A stretch of DNA of 64,000 bases from Pleurodeles waltl (GCF_031143425.1 NC_090438.1:779661138-779725137), one strand, 5' to 3'; shown: positions 1 through 12,191, counted from the first letter of the stretch. Translations and numbers: made by a program. The notes: generated from the letters alone by a model not told the origin.

Positions 1-324
1 TCTGTATATTTGTAAATATATATATTCCTTTAAACTACATTATGTACATACGTATTCACTCCATTGCATGGGCACTATTACTAGCATATACAACTCCTAC
101 CTCACCCTCTGCGGAGGAAAACAATCTAAGATGGAGTCGACGCCCATGCGCAATGGAGCCGAAATGGGAGGAGTCCCTCGATCTCATGACTCGAAAAGAC
201 TTCTTCGAAGAAAAACAACTTGTAACACTCCGAGCCCAACACCAGATGGCGGGATGTGCACAGCATGTGAATCTGCAGCGACTAATGCCATGAACAGATG
301 TACACTGGGTAAGTGACATTTTCC
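1..324 (+). mobile_element. Right-terminal fragment of an upstream DIRS element
   Basis: This stretch matches the right end of the complete DIRS copy at about 5880-6201 on the same strand. Both share the TTTGTAAATATAT run, the CACTCCATTGCATGGGCACT-like block, the CTTCTTCGAAGAA inverted-repeat core and the end GTAAGTGACATTTTCC. It is therefore the tail of a second DIRS element whose body lies left of the window. It ends at 324, and only the four bases ATAT separate it from the next element, which starts near 329. No coding sequence is present. Confidence 0.85.
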
Positions 325-354
325 ATATGTTCAATGGCATGTGTAGCTGCAGAT

Positions 355-505
355 ACACATGCTTTTCACATCCCGCCATCTAGTGTTGGGCTCGGAATGT
401 TACAAGTTTTCTTCGAAGAAGTCTTTTCGAGTCACGAGATCGAGGGACTCCTCCCCTTTCGGCTCCATTGCGCATGGGCGTCGACTCCATCTTAGATTGT
501 TTTCT
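355..505 (+). repeat. Left inverted terminal repeat of DIRS #1
   Basis: The segment CACATCCCGCCATCTAG through CTTAGATTGTTTTC is the reverse complement, with few mismatches, of 5995-6160. It includes the palindromic core TTCTTCGAAGAA. The outermost bases (329-362) form one arm of the recombination-site structure that is complementary to the internal region near 5740-5830. Confidence 0.85.
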
Positions 506-720
506 TTCCGCCATCGGGCTCGGACGTGTTCATTTTCGCTCCGCGCTTCGGTCCGGGAAGTTACTGAAAAACTCTGAAAATTTGACGGTATTGTTTGCGT
601 TCGGTATCGGGTTAGTTACAACTGATTGACACCGAATTTTTAAGAGCTCCGGCGGCCCTTCGGGGTTTTCGATTCCCCGGCGGGGCCTGGTCGGCCCGAC
701 CGCGTGCGTCTTCATGGCTA

Positions 721-2517
721 ATGGAACAGACCCCATTCCGATTCTGCCCCGAATGTCACAACAAGTATCCTTATACAGATCAGCATTTGGTCTGTAATTT
801 GTGTTTGTCGCCAGAACACAAAGAGGATACCTGTGAGGCCTGTCGAGCATTTCGGTCCAGGAAGACTTTAAGGGACCGAAGAGCAAGAAGACTACAGATG
901 GCGTCAGTGCCGACAGGACAAAAACACTTGGAGAAAGAAGAGGAAGCCTTCTCCATCGAGGATTCGGACTCGGAAGAGGTCGATCCTGAACAGACGCCGA
1001 AAACCGTGAGTAAGAGGTCAATGCACAAGACTCACGTAAAGACCAGTAAAGCCCAGGGGACGCCACCGCCAACAGGCCATGGCTTAACCCGAAAAATAGG
1101 TGACCGGGCATCGGCACCGAAAAGGGGCATGCATGCGTCTAAGTCATCCGACTCCGGTCGAGATACCGGCACAGAGCACACTTGACCCCGAGACACCGGG
1201 TCAGAGCAGACTCGAGACCGAGACACCGGGGCAGAGCAATCTCGACACAGAGAGAGCGGCACCGAACCAAGTCTGCACCGAGAAATCAGTACGGCGAAGA
1301 ACAAAAAAGTGTTGTCGGAACCGAAAAAGGCAGCCGTAAAGGTTTCGATACCGAAATACCTGGCCTCGGAACCGAAATAAAGTTCCTACACAGAGGAACA
1401 AGGCCTGTCCTCAGAAATGCAAACACATAGATTTGGACCGCAACTGGAGACAATGGAGCCAGACTACACCCAAAGAAGGCTCCACATCCAAAAAGAAACA
1501 GGGAAGATCAGTACTCTCCCTCCGATTCGAATGAAAAGAAAACTTGCCTTCCAAGAGAAAGACAAGCAGCCACAGGCGAAGGTGGCTAAACAAGTAACCC
1601 CGCCACCATGTCCAAAACGCTCTCCACAACCATCACCGGTAGCCACTCCACCAATGATGTAATCCCCAACTCATACAGGGATGAGTCGAGATGATCCAGA
1701 CGCGTGGGATCTTTATGATGCGCCAGTGTCAGATAACAGCCCTGACTGTTATCCAGCTAGACCGTCACCACCAGAAGATAGTACAGCCTACGCACAGGTG
1801 GTGTCAAGGGCAGCAGCGTTTCATAATGTCAGCCTGCATGCTGAGCCAATTGAAGACGACTTTCTATTTAATACACTGTCGTCCACACACAGCCAGTACC
1901 AGAGTCTCCCCATGCTACCTGGAATGCTGAAACAGTCCAAACAAGTGTTTGAGGAGCCTGTGAAAGGAAGGGCCATTACTCCAAGGGTGGAGAAAAAATA
2001 TAAACCGCCACCAACAGACCCCGTGTACATCACACAACAGTTAACACCAGACTCAGTGGTAGTAGGGGCAGCTCGCAAGAGGGCGAACTCACACACTTAA
2101 GGAGATGCACCACCTCCAGACAAAGAGAATCGTAAGTTCGACGCGGCAGGGAAAATGGTGCCGGCACAGGCAGCAAACCAGTGGTGTATTGCCATCTCAC
2201 AGGCTTTGTTGGCCAGATATGGTAGGGCTCATTGGGACGAAATGCAACACTTTATAGAACATTTGCCCAAGGAGTTCCAAAAGAGAGCACAGCAAGTGGT
2301 GGAAGAAGGACAGAGTATCTCGAACAATCAGATACGGTCAGCAATGGATGCAGCAGACACAGCTGCTAGAACTGTAAACACAGCAGTGACAATAAGGAGG
2401 CATGCATGGCTGCGTACATCCGGATTCAAGCCGGAAATACAACAAGCCGTGCTGAATATGCCATTTAACGGACAGCAGTTGTTTGGGCCGGAGGTGGACA
2501 CTGCTATCAAAATTTAA
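721..2517 (+). pseudogene. gag: DIRS #1 gag-like gene, broken
   Basis: The frame opens with a short Cys-rich segment (FCPECHNKYP, then CNLCLSPEH and CEACRAF) that is shared at the gag start of DIRS #3 and #4 and may bind zinc. A charged, low-complexity middle follows. The C-terminal part shares motifs such as WLRTSGFKPEIQQ and LNMPFNGQQLFG with the other DIRS gags in this window. The reading frame is interrupted at about 1185, 1430-1680, 2100 and 2517, so no full protein can be made. Its role in the living element would be nucleoprotein particle formation (family knowledge). The upstream stretch 506-720 has no gene and is likely leader. Confidence 0.8.
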
Positions 2518-2760
2518 AAAGGACACTGATACGGCCAAAGCCATGGGCGCACTCTACTCCCCACAGAGCTGAGGCACATTCCGTAAAACACAGTTTTGAG
2601 GGGGGTTTCGAGGACAAAGCACGGAACCCACAACCTCACAAACCAGGCCCACTTATCAAAGTCCATATCAGCGGGGACGTTTTCGGGGACAATATAGAGG
2701 GGGACAGTTCCAAAAAAGTAGAGGGAAGTTCCAAAGTCCCAAGACTCCACAAAACAAGCA

Positions 2761-4641
2761 GTGACTTCGAAGTCACAAATCCACAACACCTGTGGGGGGG
2801 GGAGACTAACCAAGTTCTACAAACAATGGGAGGAAATAAGACACTTGGGTCCTAGCAATTATCCAGCATGGTTATTGCATAGAATTTCTCAAATTCCCTC
2901 CAAATGTCCCACTGAAAACACACTATGTCAAAACAACACATGGATCTTCTACAACTTGAGGTCCAAGCGTTGTTACAAAAAGATGCAATAGAACTGGTAC
3001 CAATTCATCAGAGAGGAACAGGAGTTTACTCGCTGTACTTTCTCATACCCAAAAAGGACAAAACTCTAAGACCTATATTAGATCTCAGAACATTAAATAT
3101 CTACATCAAATCAGATCACTTTCACATGGTGACATTACAGGACGTAAGCCCATTGCTCAAACAACAAGACTACATGACAACACTAGACCTAAAGGATGCA
3201 TATTTCCATATACCGATACATCCTTCACACAAAGTATTTAAGGTTTGTATTCCATGGGGTACATTACCAATTCAAAGTGTTGCCATTCGGGATAACAACT
3301 GCGCCAAGAGTTTTTACAAAATGCCTGGCAGTAGTAGCTGCTCATATCAGAAGGCAGCAAATACATGTGTTCCCGTACCTAGACGATTGGTTAATCAAAA
3401 CCAACAAGCAAGAACGGTGTTCACAAAACACAAAGTAGGTCATAGAAACCCTCCACAAACTAGGTTTCTCACTCAAGTACACAGTCACACCTTCAGCCGT
3501 GTCAAACACAGCAATACTTAGGAGCGACAATCAACACAACAAAAGGGATTGCCACTCCATGTCCACAAAGGGTACAGGCATTTCACAATGTAATGCAGGC
3601 CATGTATCCAAAACAAAAGATACAAGTCAAGATGGTGATGAAACTACTAGGCATGATGTCCTCATGCGTAGCCATTGTCCCAAACGCAAGATTGCACATG
3701 CGGCCCTTACAACAGTGCCTAGCATCACAATGGTCACAGGCACAGGGTCAACTTCTAGATCTAGTGTTGATAGACCGCCAAACATACACCTCGCTTCAAT
3801 GGTGGAACAATATAAATTTAAACCAAGGGCGGCCTTTCCAAGACCCAGTGCCTCAATACGTAATAACGACAGATGCCTCCATGATAGGGTGGGGAGCACA
3901 CCTCAACCAACACAGCATCCAAAGACAATGGGACACTCGGCAGAGACAGTTTCACATAAATCACTTAGAACTACTGGCAGTATTTCTAGAGCTGAAAGCA
4001 TTTCAACCCATAATAAGCCACAAACACATTCTTGTCAAAACAGACATGACAACGATGTATTATCTGAACAAACAGGGAGGAACACACTCAACACAGTTGT
4101 GTCTCCTGGCACAGAGAATATGGCATTGGGCGATTCACAACCACATTCGCCTAATAGCACAGTTTATTCCAGGGATTCAGAATCAGTTAGCAGACAATCT
4201 CTCTCGGGATCACCAACAGATCCACGAATGGGAGATTCATCCCCAAATACTAAACACTTACTTCCAAAGATGGGGAACACCACAAATAGACCTATTTGCA
4301 ACAAAAGAATTGCAAAATGCCAAAACTTTGCATCCAGATACCCACAGGATCAGTCTCAGGGCAATGCGTTATGGATGAGTTAGTCAGGGATATTTGCATA
4401 CGCTTTTCCCCCTCTCCCACTCCTTCCGAATCTGGTAAACAAATTGAGTCAAAACAAACTCAAACTCATACTAATAGCACCAACTTGGGCAAGACAACCT
4501 TGGTACACAACACTACTAGACCTCTCAGTAGTGCCTCATGTCAAACTACCAAACAGACCAGATCTGTTAACTCAACACAAACAGATCAGACACCCAATTC
4601 CAGCATCGCTGAATCTAGCAATTTGGCTCCTGAAGTCTTAG
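2761..4641 (+). pseudogene. DIRS #1 reverse transcriptase / RNase H, broken
   Basis: RT motifs are plain: YFLIPKKDKTLRPILDLR, TLDLKDAYFHIPI, YQFKVLPFGITTAPRVF, and the catalytic YLDDW box (around 3375-3395). RNase H motifs follow: TTDASMIGWGAHL, HINHLELLAV and NQLADNLSRD. A conserved tail (DLFATKEL, then LILIAPTWARQPWY) ends the frame near 4641. At least three frame changes (near 3240, 3440-3590 and 4350) and a TAG near 4381 break the gene. The tail overlaps the tyrosine recombinase gene, which lies in the -1 frame, the same layout as in DIRS #3 and #4. Confidence 0.88.
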
Positions 4642-5657
4642 AATTCGGACATCTAGACCTCACACAGGAATGTATGGAGGTCATAAAACAAGCTAGGAAA
4701 CCAACCACAAGACATTGCTATGCAAATAAGTGGAAAAGATTTGTTTGTTACTGCCATAATAAACAAATACAACCCTTACACGCATCTGCTAAAGACATCG
4801 TCAGCTACCTACTGTACTTACAAAAGTCACAGCTAGCTTTTTCATCCATTAAAATACATCTCACCGCAATTTCAGCTTATCTGCAAATTACGCACTCAAC
4901 ATCACTATTTAGGATCCCAGTCATAAAGGCTTTTATGGAGGGTCTGAAGAGAATTATCCCACCAAGGACGCCACCAGTCCCTTCGTGGAACCTTAACATT
5001 GTCTTAACACGGCTCATGGGTCCACCGTTTAAACCCATGCACTCATGTGAGATACAATACTTAACATGGAAAGTAGCATTTTTAATTGCCATCACATCTC
5101 TAAGAAGAGTAAGTGAGATACAAGCATTTACCATACAAGAACCCTTTATACAGATACACAAGCATAAAGTGGTTTTACAAACAAATCCTAAGTTCTTACC
5201 AAAAGTCATATCACCGTTCCACTTGAATCAAGCGGTAGAACTACCAGTGTTCTTTCCAGAGCCAGATTCTGTAGCTGAATGAGCACTACATACATTAGAC
5301 ATCAAAAGAGCGTTAATGTACTACATTGACAGAACAAAACAAATTCGAAAAACAAAACAATTGTTTGTTGCTTTCCAAAAACCTCATACAGGGAACCCAA
5401 TATCCAAACAAGGCATTGCTAGATGGATAGTTAAATGTATTCCTACCTGTTATCTCAAAGCAAAAAGAGAACTGCCTATAACACCAAAGGCACACTCAAC
5501 TAGAAAGAAAGGTGCTACCATGGCCTTTCTAGGAAACATTCCAATGACTGAAATATGTAAGGCAGCCACATGGTCTACGCCTCATACATTTACCAAGCAC
5601 TACTGCGTGGATGTGTTAACAGCACAACAAGCCACAGTAGGACAAGCAGTACTATGA
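4296..5657 (+). pseudogene. DIRS #1 tyrosine recombinase with a premature TGA
   Basis: The core-binding half is recognisable from ARKPTTRHCYANKWKRF. The catalytic half has SLRRVSE (first Arg), AHSTR (His and second Arg), AATWSTPHTF and KHY (nucleophile), giving the R-H-R-Y set of tyrosine recombinases. The enzyme would insert the circular cDNA intermediate into the genome. An in-frame TGA at 5280-5282 splits the gene just before the segment resuming at 5316; both other copies have a coding triplet there, and a CGA to TGA change by CpG decay is the simplest cause. The start is uncertain because the gene overlaps the RT/RNase H frame. Confidence 0.88.
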
Positions 5658-5736
5658 ACTTTGTTTCAAACAACTTCAACTCCTACAGGCTGAACCACTG
5701 CTTTTGGGGAGATAACTGCTTACTAGTCTATGCAAA

Positions 5737-5832
5737 GCATGTGTATCTGCAGCTACACATGCCTTCGAACGGAAAATGTCACTTACCCAGTGTACATCTG
5801 TTCGTGGCATGAGACGCTGCAGATTCACATGC
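5737..5832 (+). other. DIRS #1 internal complementary region with arm-spacer-arm layout
   Basis: Left arm 5737-5770 and right arm 5800-5832 are near-perfect reverse complements (GCATGTGTATCTGCAGC against GCATGTGAATCTGCAGC). They flank a 29-bp asymmetric spacer (5771-5799) that holds GTCACTTACC at 5778-5787. The whole region is the reverse complement of the element's right end joined to its left end. In DIRS elements such a region is thought to template completion of the ends and circle closure. Confidence 0.85.
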
Positions 5833-5994
5833 GCCCGTCCGCCTCCCCGGGAGCCTGTAGCCGTTTGAAGTTGATCTTGAACATTTGTAAATTTGTAAAT
5901 ATATCGCTTTAAACCACATTATGTACATACATATTTACTCCATTGCATGGGCACTAGTGCTATAATACCCAACTCCTACCTCACCCTCTGCGGG

Positions 5995-6160
5995 GAAAAC
6001 AATCTAAGACGGAGTCGACGCCCGTGCGCAATGAAGCCGAAAGGGGAGGAGTCCCTCGATCTCGTGACTCGAAAAGACTTCTTCGAAGAAAAACAACTTG
6101 TAACACTCCGAGCCCAACACTAGATGGCGGGATGTGCAAAGCATGTGAATCTGCAGCGTC
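5995..6160 (+). repeat. Right inverted terminal repeat of DIRS #1
   Basis: Reverse complement of the left repeat at about 355-505. The element ends at 6201 with GACATTTTCC and is followed directly by the (TA)n tract. The segment 5880-5994 between the internal complementary region and this repeat also matches window bases 14-110 from the upstream DIRS tail. Confidence 0.85.
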
Positions 6161-6199
6161 TCATGCCACGAACAGCTGTACACTGGTAAGTGACATTTT

Positions 6200-6201
<2 letters not shown>

Positions 6202-6280
<79 letters not shown>

Positions 6281-6284
6281 TATA
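6202..6284. repeat. (TA)n microsatellite abutting DIRS #1
   Basis: About 83 bp of almost pure TA with one TG interruption at 6261-6262. The ATAT at 325-328, between the two DIRS elements, could be the left remnant of the same tract. Confidence 0.95.
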
Positions 6285-7684
6285 AACACTTCCTTTGTCC
6301 AGCAGTTTTAAAAGCAGTGCAAAGTTCCTTGAACATCCACCAGCTTTCGGGATTAAAGCGTCACGATAACTCTAGTGATTAATGTACCTCCTGGAGAGAC
6401 ATGGGAGTTTTGTCTAGTGGCAGTTTTGATTCAAAGGTAGCGCAGATGGTTAATATGCATGCCGCAAAGAATGTGTATCATGCAGTGAACAGTATTATAT
6501 GTGCATAGCAGAGTGGGTTACTGCTTTTGTCAGATTCTTTTGTTACTGTGCAGTTCATAAGTTACAATGATAACCAACACAGTGAGCTATTAACTGCAGT
6601 GCAAACTGCATGGGGCAAATTAGAAAGTCCCCCCCCCCCCCCCACCCCCAATCCCCATCTTTCATTTTCCTTGTGCTGGTAAAGTTCTGCTTGCATAAAA
6701 TACATTCTTAATATTAAAATCAATGCTAAACACTGTGTTGTGTTCTGAATCCAAACACTTTTAAAAAAATGCCTACCAGCGTGGATGACATGTCAATCCT
6801 ACACCTTGTACTACCCTGTAAATTGCTCAGACACCTACACTGGCATGAGGTGCTATAAAACAAATTAATTACATGTGACAGAAGCTGTGGAGATATGAGG
6901 CCCTTATAGTTTTATTTCCTTTCCCCACCACATATTTATGTGAAAACGCTTTCCAAAATCTTATGTACTTAAAAAAAAAAAAAACTAAAAAAAAACATTG
7001 CTTGGGAAATGTAGAATCTGATGTGTGAGGATTCAACTTTCCTAAATGAAACCAAACATTGAAAAGTTAGTCGCCGAGATGCAGCGCCGACCTTCCCATT
7101 AAAACTTTTCATTTTGTTTTTATGCACATTTTTTTCAGTATAAAATAATTCTTTAGTGATTAGAGTATTTGTTTGGTGTGTACTTTGTGTATTTTTTTGG
7201 CAAATTACTGTTTTAATGTTTGAAATGTAAATCATTTGAATTGCTTGGGGGTTTCCAGCCTCCAATAATGAATCAGTAGGGGTCCTCGGGAGTCAAAAGG
7301 TTGGGAACCTCGTACCTAGGATATCATGTACTAAGAAATGCTGTGCAGCTAGACACCCTGAAACTTAAACCATATCATATCTTTTAGTGGAAGCAGTGAA
7401 TATGTGGATTAGTTCAGTGGTGACTAACTTCTTAATTTGATTAAAATGACACCGTGACAGTACAGAAAATTAGGTGCTTTAGGGTTTTGCTGCAGCATTG
7501 GCCTGTCACAAAATATTGAGGTTTGCACTTCTATTTTTGGCTAGTAATGTTGTCAATTTGCACAAGAATGTTTTATATTAATGTTGTTAGAGATGCACTT
7601 AATTTCATTTTTTCCTTTATCTGGTTGGCAATTGCAGGTTAAGGCTAGCAGTGATTTGATTACTTATGTGATACGTAACATTTT
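6285..7684. other. Non-coding sequence, no gene seen
   Basis: AT-rich sequence with many stops in all frames. It contains a C-run (6629-6650), an A-rich tract near 6970-6995, and a possible hAT-like transposon end near 7245-7312. I see no coding signal or RNA gene. Confidence 0.6.
7245..7312 (-). mobile_element. Possible hAT-like transposon end
   Basis: The stretch AGTCAAAAGGTTGGGAACCT, with GGGGTCCTCGGG just before it, resembles the TIR region of non-autonomous hAT elements, read here as ending on the right with ...GGTTGGGAACC. I could not locate a matching opposite end, so this is a weak call from general pattern memory. Confidence 0.3.
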
Positions 7685-8899
7685 GTTCGAGGCGTGTTCG
7701 GCTGTAGATACACATACTCTATATACACTCCTGCCATCTAGTTTCGGGTCCTGATGTGTCCAGGTTCTTCTTTTAAGAAAGTTTTTCGAGTCCCAAGATA
7801 GTGACTACTGTTTCTTTGGGATACTGCGCACGGGCATTGTAAGGAAATGCCGCCTTGGCATGGTTACCCCCTGACTTTTTGCCTTTGCTGATGCTATGTT
7901 TCGAATTGAAAGTGTGCTGAGGCCTGCTAACCAGGCCCCAGCACCAGTGTTCTTTCCCTAACCTGTACTTTTGTATCCACAATTGGCACACCCTGGCATC
8001 CAGATAAGTCCCTTGTAAATGGTACCCCTGGTACCAAGGGCCCTGATGCCAAGGAAGGTCTCTAAGAGCTGCAGCATGTCTTATGCCACCCTGGAGACCC
8101 CTCACTCAGCACAGACACACTGCTTGCCAGCTTGTGTGTGCTGGTGGGAACAAAATGAGTAAGTCGACATGGCACTCCCCTCAGGGTGCCATGCCAGCCT
8201 CTCACTGCCTATGCAAGTATAGATAAGTCACCCCTCTAGCAGGCCTTACAGCCCTAAGGCAGGGTGCACTATACCATAGGTGAGGGCACCAGTGCATGAG
8301 CACTGTGCCCCTACAGTGTCTAAGCCAAACCTTAGACATTGTAAGTGCAGGGTAGCCATAAGAGTATATGGTCTGGGAGTCTGTTTTACACGAACTCCAC
8401 AGCACCATAATGGCTACACTGAAAACTGGGAAGTTTGGTATCAAACTTCTCAGCACAATAAATGCACACTGATGCCAGTGTACATTTTATTGTAAAATGC
8501 ACCACAGAGGGCACCTTAGAGGTGCCCCCTGAAACCTTAACCGACTATCTGTGTAGGCTGACTGGTTCCAGCAGCCTGCCACAACCGAGACATGTTGCTG
8601 GCCCCATGGGGAGAGTGCCTTTGTCACTCTGAGGCCAGTAACAAAGCCTGCACTGGGTGGAGATGCTAACACCTCCCCCAGGCAGGAGCTGTCACACCTG
8701 GCGGTGAGCCTCAAAGGCTCACCCCTTTGTGCCAGCATCGCAGGACACTCCAGCTAGTGGAGTTGCCCGCCCCCTCCGGCCACGGCCCCCACTTTTGGCG
8801 GCAAGGCCGGAGAAAATAATGAGAAAAACAAGGAGGACTCACTGACCAGTCAGGACAGCCCCTAAGACAACCTGAGCTGAAGTGACTCTAACTTTTAGA

Positions 8900-8926
8900 A
8901 ATCCTCCATCTTGCAGATGGAGGATT
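8900..8926. promoter_or_regulatory. Perfect hairpin conserved in the LTR family
   Basis: AATCCTCCATCT and AGATGGAGGATT are exact inverted repeats around a TGC loop (12-bp stem). The same hairpin is present in the LTR copies at about 20421, 23286, 38568, 44897, 53194, 60300 and 62766. Its function is unknown; a role in the LTR transcript is only an inference. Confidence 0.75.
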
Positions 8927-10244
8927 CCCCCAATAGGATTAGGGATGTGACCCCCTCCCCTTGGGAGGAGGCACAAAGAGGGTGTACTCACCCTCAGGGC
9001 TAATAGCCATTGGCTACTAACCCCCCAGACCTAAACACGCCCTTAGCTTTAGTATTTAATGGCTTCCCTGAACCTAAGAATTTAGATTCCTGAAACTACA
9101 AGAAGAAGAGGACTGCTGAGCTGAAAAACCCCTGCAGAGAAAGAACAGAAGACACCAACTGCTTTGGCCCCAGACTTACCGGCCTGTCTCCTGCCTTCCA
9201 AAGAAACCTGCTCCAGCGACGCTTTCCAAGGGACCAGCGACCTCTGAATCCTCTGAGGACTGCCCTGCTTCAAGAAAGACAAACTCCCGAGAACAGCGGC
9301 ACTGCTCCAAAAGAACTGCAACTTTGTTTCAAAGGAGCAGATTTAAAGACCCCTGCAACTCCCCGCAAGATGCGTGAGACTTGCAACTCTGCACCCGGCG
9401 ACCCCGACTCGACTGGTGGAGAACCAACACCTCAGGGAGGACCCTCCGGCGACTCCAAGACTGTGAGTAACCAAAGTTGTCCCCCCTGAGCCCCCACAGC
9501 GACGCCTGCAGAGGGAATCCCGAGGCTCCCCCTGACCGCGACTGCCTGAACTCTATTTCCCGACGGCTGGAAAAGACCCTGCACCCGCAGCCCCAGCACC
9601 TGAAGGAACGGAACTCCTGTGCAGGAGTGACCCCCAGGAGGCCCTCTCCCTTGCCCAGGTGGTGGGTACCCCGAGGAGCCCCCCCCCCTTGCCTGCCTGC
9701 ACCGCTGAAGAGACCCCTTGGTCTCTCATTGAAAACCCGACTCGTGTTTGCACACTGCACCCGGCCGCCCCCGCGCTGCTGAGGGTGTACTTTTTGTGCT
9801 GACTTGTGTCCCCCCGGTGCCCTACAAAACCCCCCTGGTCTGCCCTCCGAAGACGCAGGTATTTACCTGCTGGCAGACTGGAACCGGGGCACCCCCTTCT
9901 CTCCATTGAAGCCTGTGTTTTGGGCACCTCTTTGACCTCTGCACCTGACCGGCCCTGAGCTGCTGGTGTGGTGACTTTGGGGTTGCTCTGAACCCCCAGC
10001 GGTGGGCTACCTTGGACTAAAAACTGAGACCTGTAAGTGACTTGCTTACCTGTTAAAAATAACCATACTTAACCTCCCCCAGGAACTGTGAAAATTGCAC
10101 TAAGTGTCCACTTTTAAAACCGCTTATTGTGTTTTATGTAAAAAGTATAAATGCTAATGTAATGATTCAAAGTTCCTAAAGTACTTACATGCAATACCTT
10201 TCAAATGAGATATTACATGTAGAATTTGAACCTGTGGTTCTTAA

Positions 10245-10250
10245 AATAAA
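10245..10250 (+). promoter_or_regulatory. AATAAA in the LTR, candidate polyadenylation signal
   Basis: An AATAAA about 260 bp before the LTR end lies in CTTAAAATAAACTAAG and is kept in the other LTR copies (for example near 46262 and 54548). It is the best candidate for the element's polyadenylation signal. Another AATAAA lies near 8457. Confidence 0.45.
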
Positions 10251-10577
10251 CTAAGAAAAGATATTTTTCTATAACAAAACCTATTGGCTGGATTTGTCTC
10301 GGAGTGTGTGTTCCTCATTTATTGCCTGTGTGTATGTACAACAAATGCTTAACACTACTCCTTTAATAAGCCTACTGCTCGACCACACTACCACAAAATA
10401 GAGCATTAGTATTATCTCTTTTTGCCACTATCTTACCTCTAAGGGGAACCCTTGGACTCTGTGCATGCTATTCCTTACTTTGAAATAGCACATACAGAGC
10501 CAGCTTCCTACAGGCATCAACAGAGCTTCACCCTTCCGGGCCTTTTCACTCAATCTCCATTGAAGTCTCCATACAAT

Positions 10578-12170
10578 GCCCTCATGGTGATGGAATTGGC
10601 TCCATTCCTTTTCTGCTGGCGTTTTCAAGCAAAATATCCGTGGACTGACTTCCATCAGGTTTATAACCTGTCTTTCTCTCTGGGTCACAGGGAAGTGGAT
10701 TGTGAGGCCTGTTGAGCATTCTGCTCGAAGACATTGTGACACTATTAAGCATGGCAGCTCGAAAATGCAACAAAGCATTGTCAACACTCTCGACCTCTTC
10801 AGTCATTAAGTTGTCACAGAGGAACAGCATCCAGACCAGAGGCTTTGGTAGCCGGAGAGGAATTTTTGGTCAAGGCCAGCTAGGAATCCGACCCAGAAGT
10901 CAAGTTTGAAATAACCAACGTAACACTGGAGTCTTGCTAAGTGAGTATGGTACACCCTTCCCCATAGCCTTGAATCGAGCATCCCTAAAGACTAACGCCT
11001 TCAGATTAGGAAGCCACCACTGCCAGTAGACCATGGTTGGCCGAGAATCTAGTTCAGACACCCTGCCCTCTGGTTTGGCTCCAAAACACAATCCGAAGCC
11101 TAAACTCTCAGCGCAGAATACCTCTACGGTCTCCACTCCATTTGTGCTGAGCTGACCATCTGCCACTTTGGTGCTCTGTGGCTCTTCTGTGCTGAAGCAC
11201 AAAATCAGCTTGGCGCAGAGAACCTCAAAATCAACACCCAAGGATCCCCTGGTGGTGGACATGGTCCCCCTGATACTGGGACTGGACCTTTTCATGTACC
11301 ACAAACACTGACCCCTGGAACTCTTATAATGATGACCCATCAGGGGACGCATACCCAGATTTCTATCCTGCACACCAATCACCTCCTTATAAATCCACCA
11401 CATACCAGGAGCTCATAACTAGGGCAGCTACTTTTTATAAGGGTTCAACTTAATAGGGAATCTCTGAAAGAGGATTTCCTATTTGAGCCACTACCCTCCA
11501 CACAGGGGCACACAGTACTTGCCTACGCTCATGGGGATGTTATGCCCCACAGAGGACCTATTCAGGGACTCCACACATCTGTCAATACCCCACTGCCCAC
11601 AACAAAATGTCAAAAGAATTGACACAGCAGGGAAAGGTGTTGCAGCTTAGTTTGCAAACCAGTGGTGTATTGCCAACTCTATGGGTCTTTTAGCTACATA
11701 TGACCATGCTCACTGGGATTAGATTGGGGGTGGGGGAGGTCCCTCCATCTCCTGGATGACCACAGGAAAAGAGGACAAGAACTAATTGCAGAGGGAAAAG
11801 TTACATTCAATACATTGATACGATGGACCCTTGACTGCTGCCCCTGCAGCCAGGGGTATTAACACTATCGTTCTCCTTAGGTGACACACGTGGCTGCTTG
11901 TTTTCAGAATTCAAGTCTGATATCCAGCAGAATACACTCAATGCCCCTTTTGACAAAGAACATCTGTTCTGCCCCCAAGTCAGTGAGGCCCAAGAAAAAG
12001 TTGCTGCTGAAACGGCAAAGTCCATGGGAGCCTTACAAACTCCTTTATCTAGGGGCTCCTTACTCCATTCCAGTCATTCCCCACAAAATCCTACTATAGA
12101 GGTGCCTATAGAGGAAATTGACACCAAGGGTAGAAGCAAAGGTGCTTCCTGACATGGTGCCACCAATAAA
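10578..12170 (+). pseudogene. gag: DIRS relic #2 gag-like remnants
   Basis: The N-terminal remnant has FLFCWRFQAKYPWTDFH and HREVDCEAC, aligning with the Cys-rich start of DIRS #1 gag (FRFCPECHNKYPYTDQH, CEAC). Two of the cysteines are lost and a stop follows directly. The C-terminal remnant near 11898-12040 has FKSDIQQNTLNAPFDKEHLF, which aligns with FSADVQSTLLDLPFDGDKLF in DIRS #3. The sequence between is frame-broken beyond use. It cannot encode a protein. Confidence 0.7.
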
Positions 12171-12191
12171 AGCAAACTGACTGGAAGTTGA

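Larger units (their letters stand above)
329..6201 (+). mobile_element. DIRS-type tyrosine-recombinase retrotransposon, copy #1 (full length, decayed)
   Basis: A complete DIRS element of about 5.87 kb. It has split inverted terminal repeats (about 355-505 and 5995-6160), a gag-like region, RT/RNase H, a tyrosine recombinase, and an internal complementary region at 5737-5832 that is the reverse complement of the joined right and left ends. DIRS elements lack protease and DDE integrase and are thought to integrate from a circular DNA intermediate by tyrosine recombinase, without target duplication. That fits the absence of a duplication here. Several frameshifts and stops show that this copy is inactive. 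It sits at the left edge of a (TA)n tract. Confidence 0.92.
7838..10512 (+). mobile_element. Solo LTR (A) of the gypsy family, GGCAT target duplication
   Basis: A 2675-bp copy that starts TGTAAGGAAATGCC and ends CTTCCTACA, the same termini as the LTRs of the complete gypsy element at 21685-39654 but in the opposite orientation. GGCAT at 7833-7837 and 10513-10517 is a perfect 5-bp target duplication. No internal sequence is present, so this is a solo LTR left by LTR-LTR recombination. It splits DIRS relic #2. Open frames of 80-140 codons inside it recur in other LTR copies without conserved frames and are not genes. Confidence 0.93.

Noticed and set aside
3499..4383. A 294-codon frame over DIRS #1 RNase H
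   Set aside because: Shadow frame of the RNase H coding sequence; only its last few codons correspond to the true RNase H tail after a frameshift.
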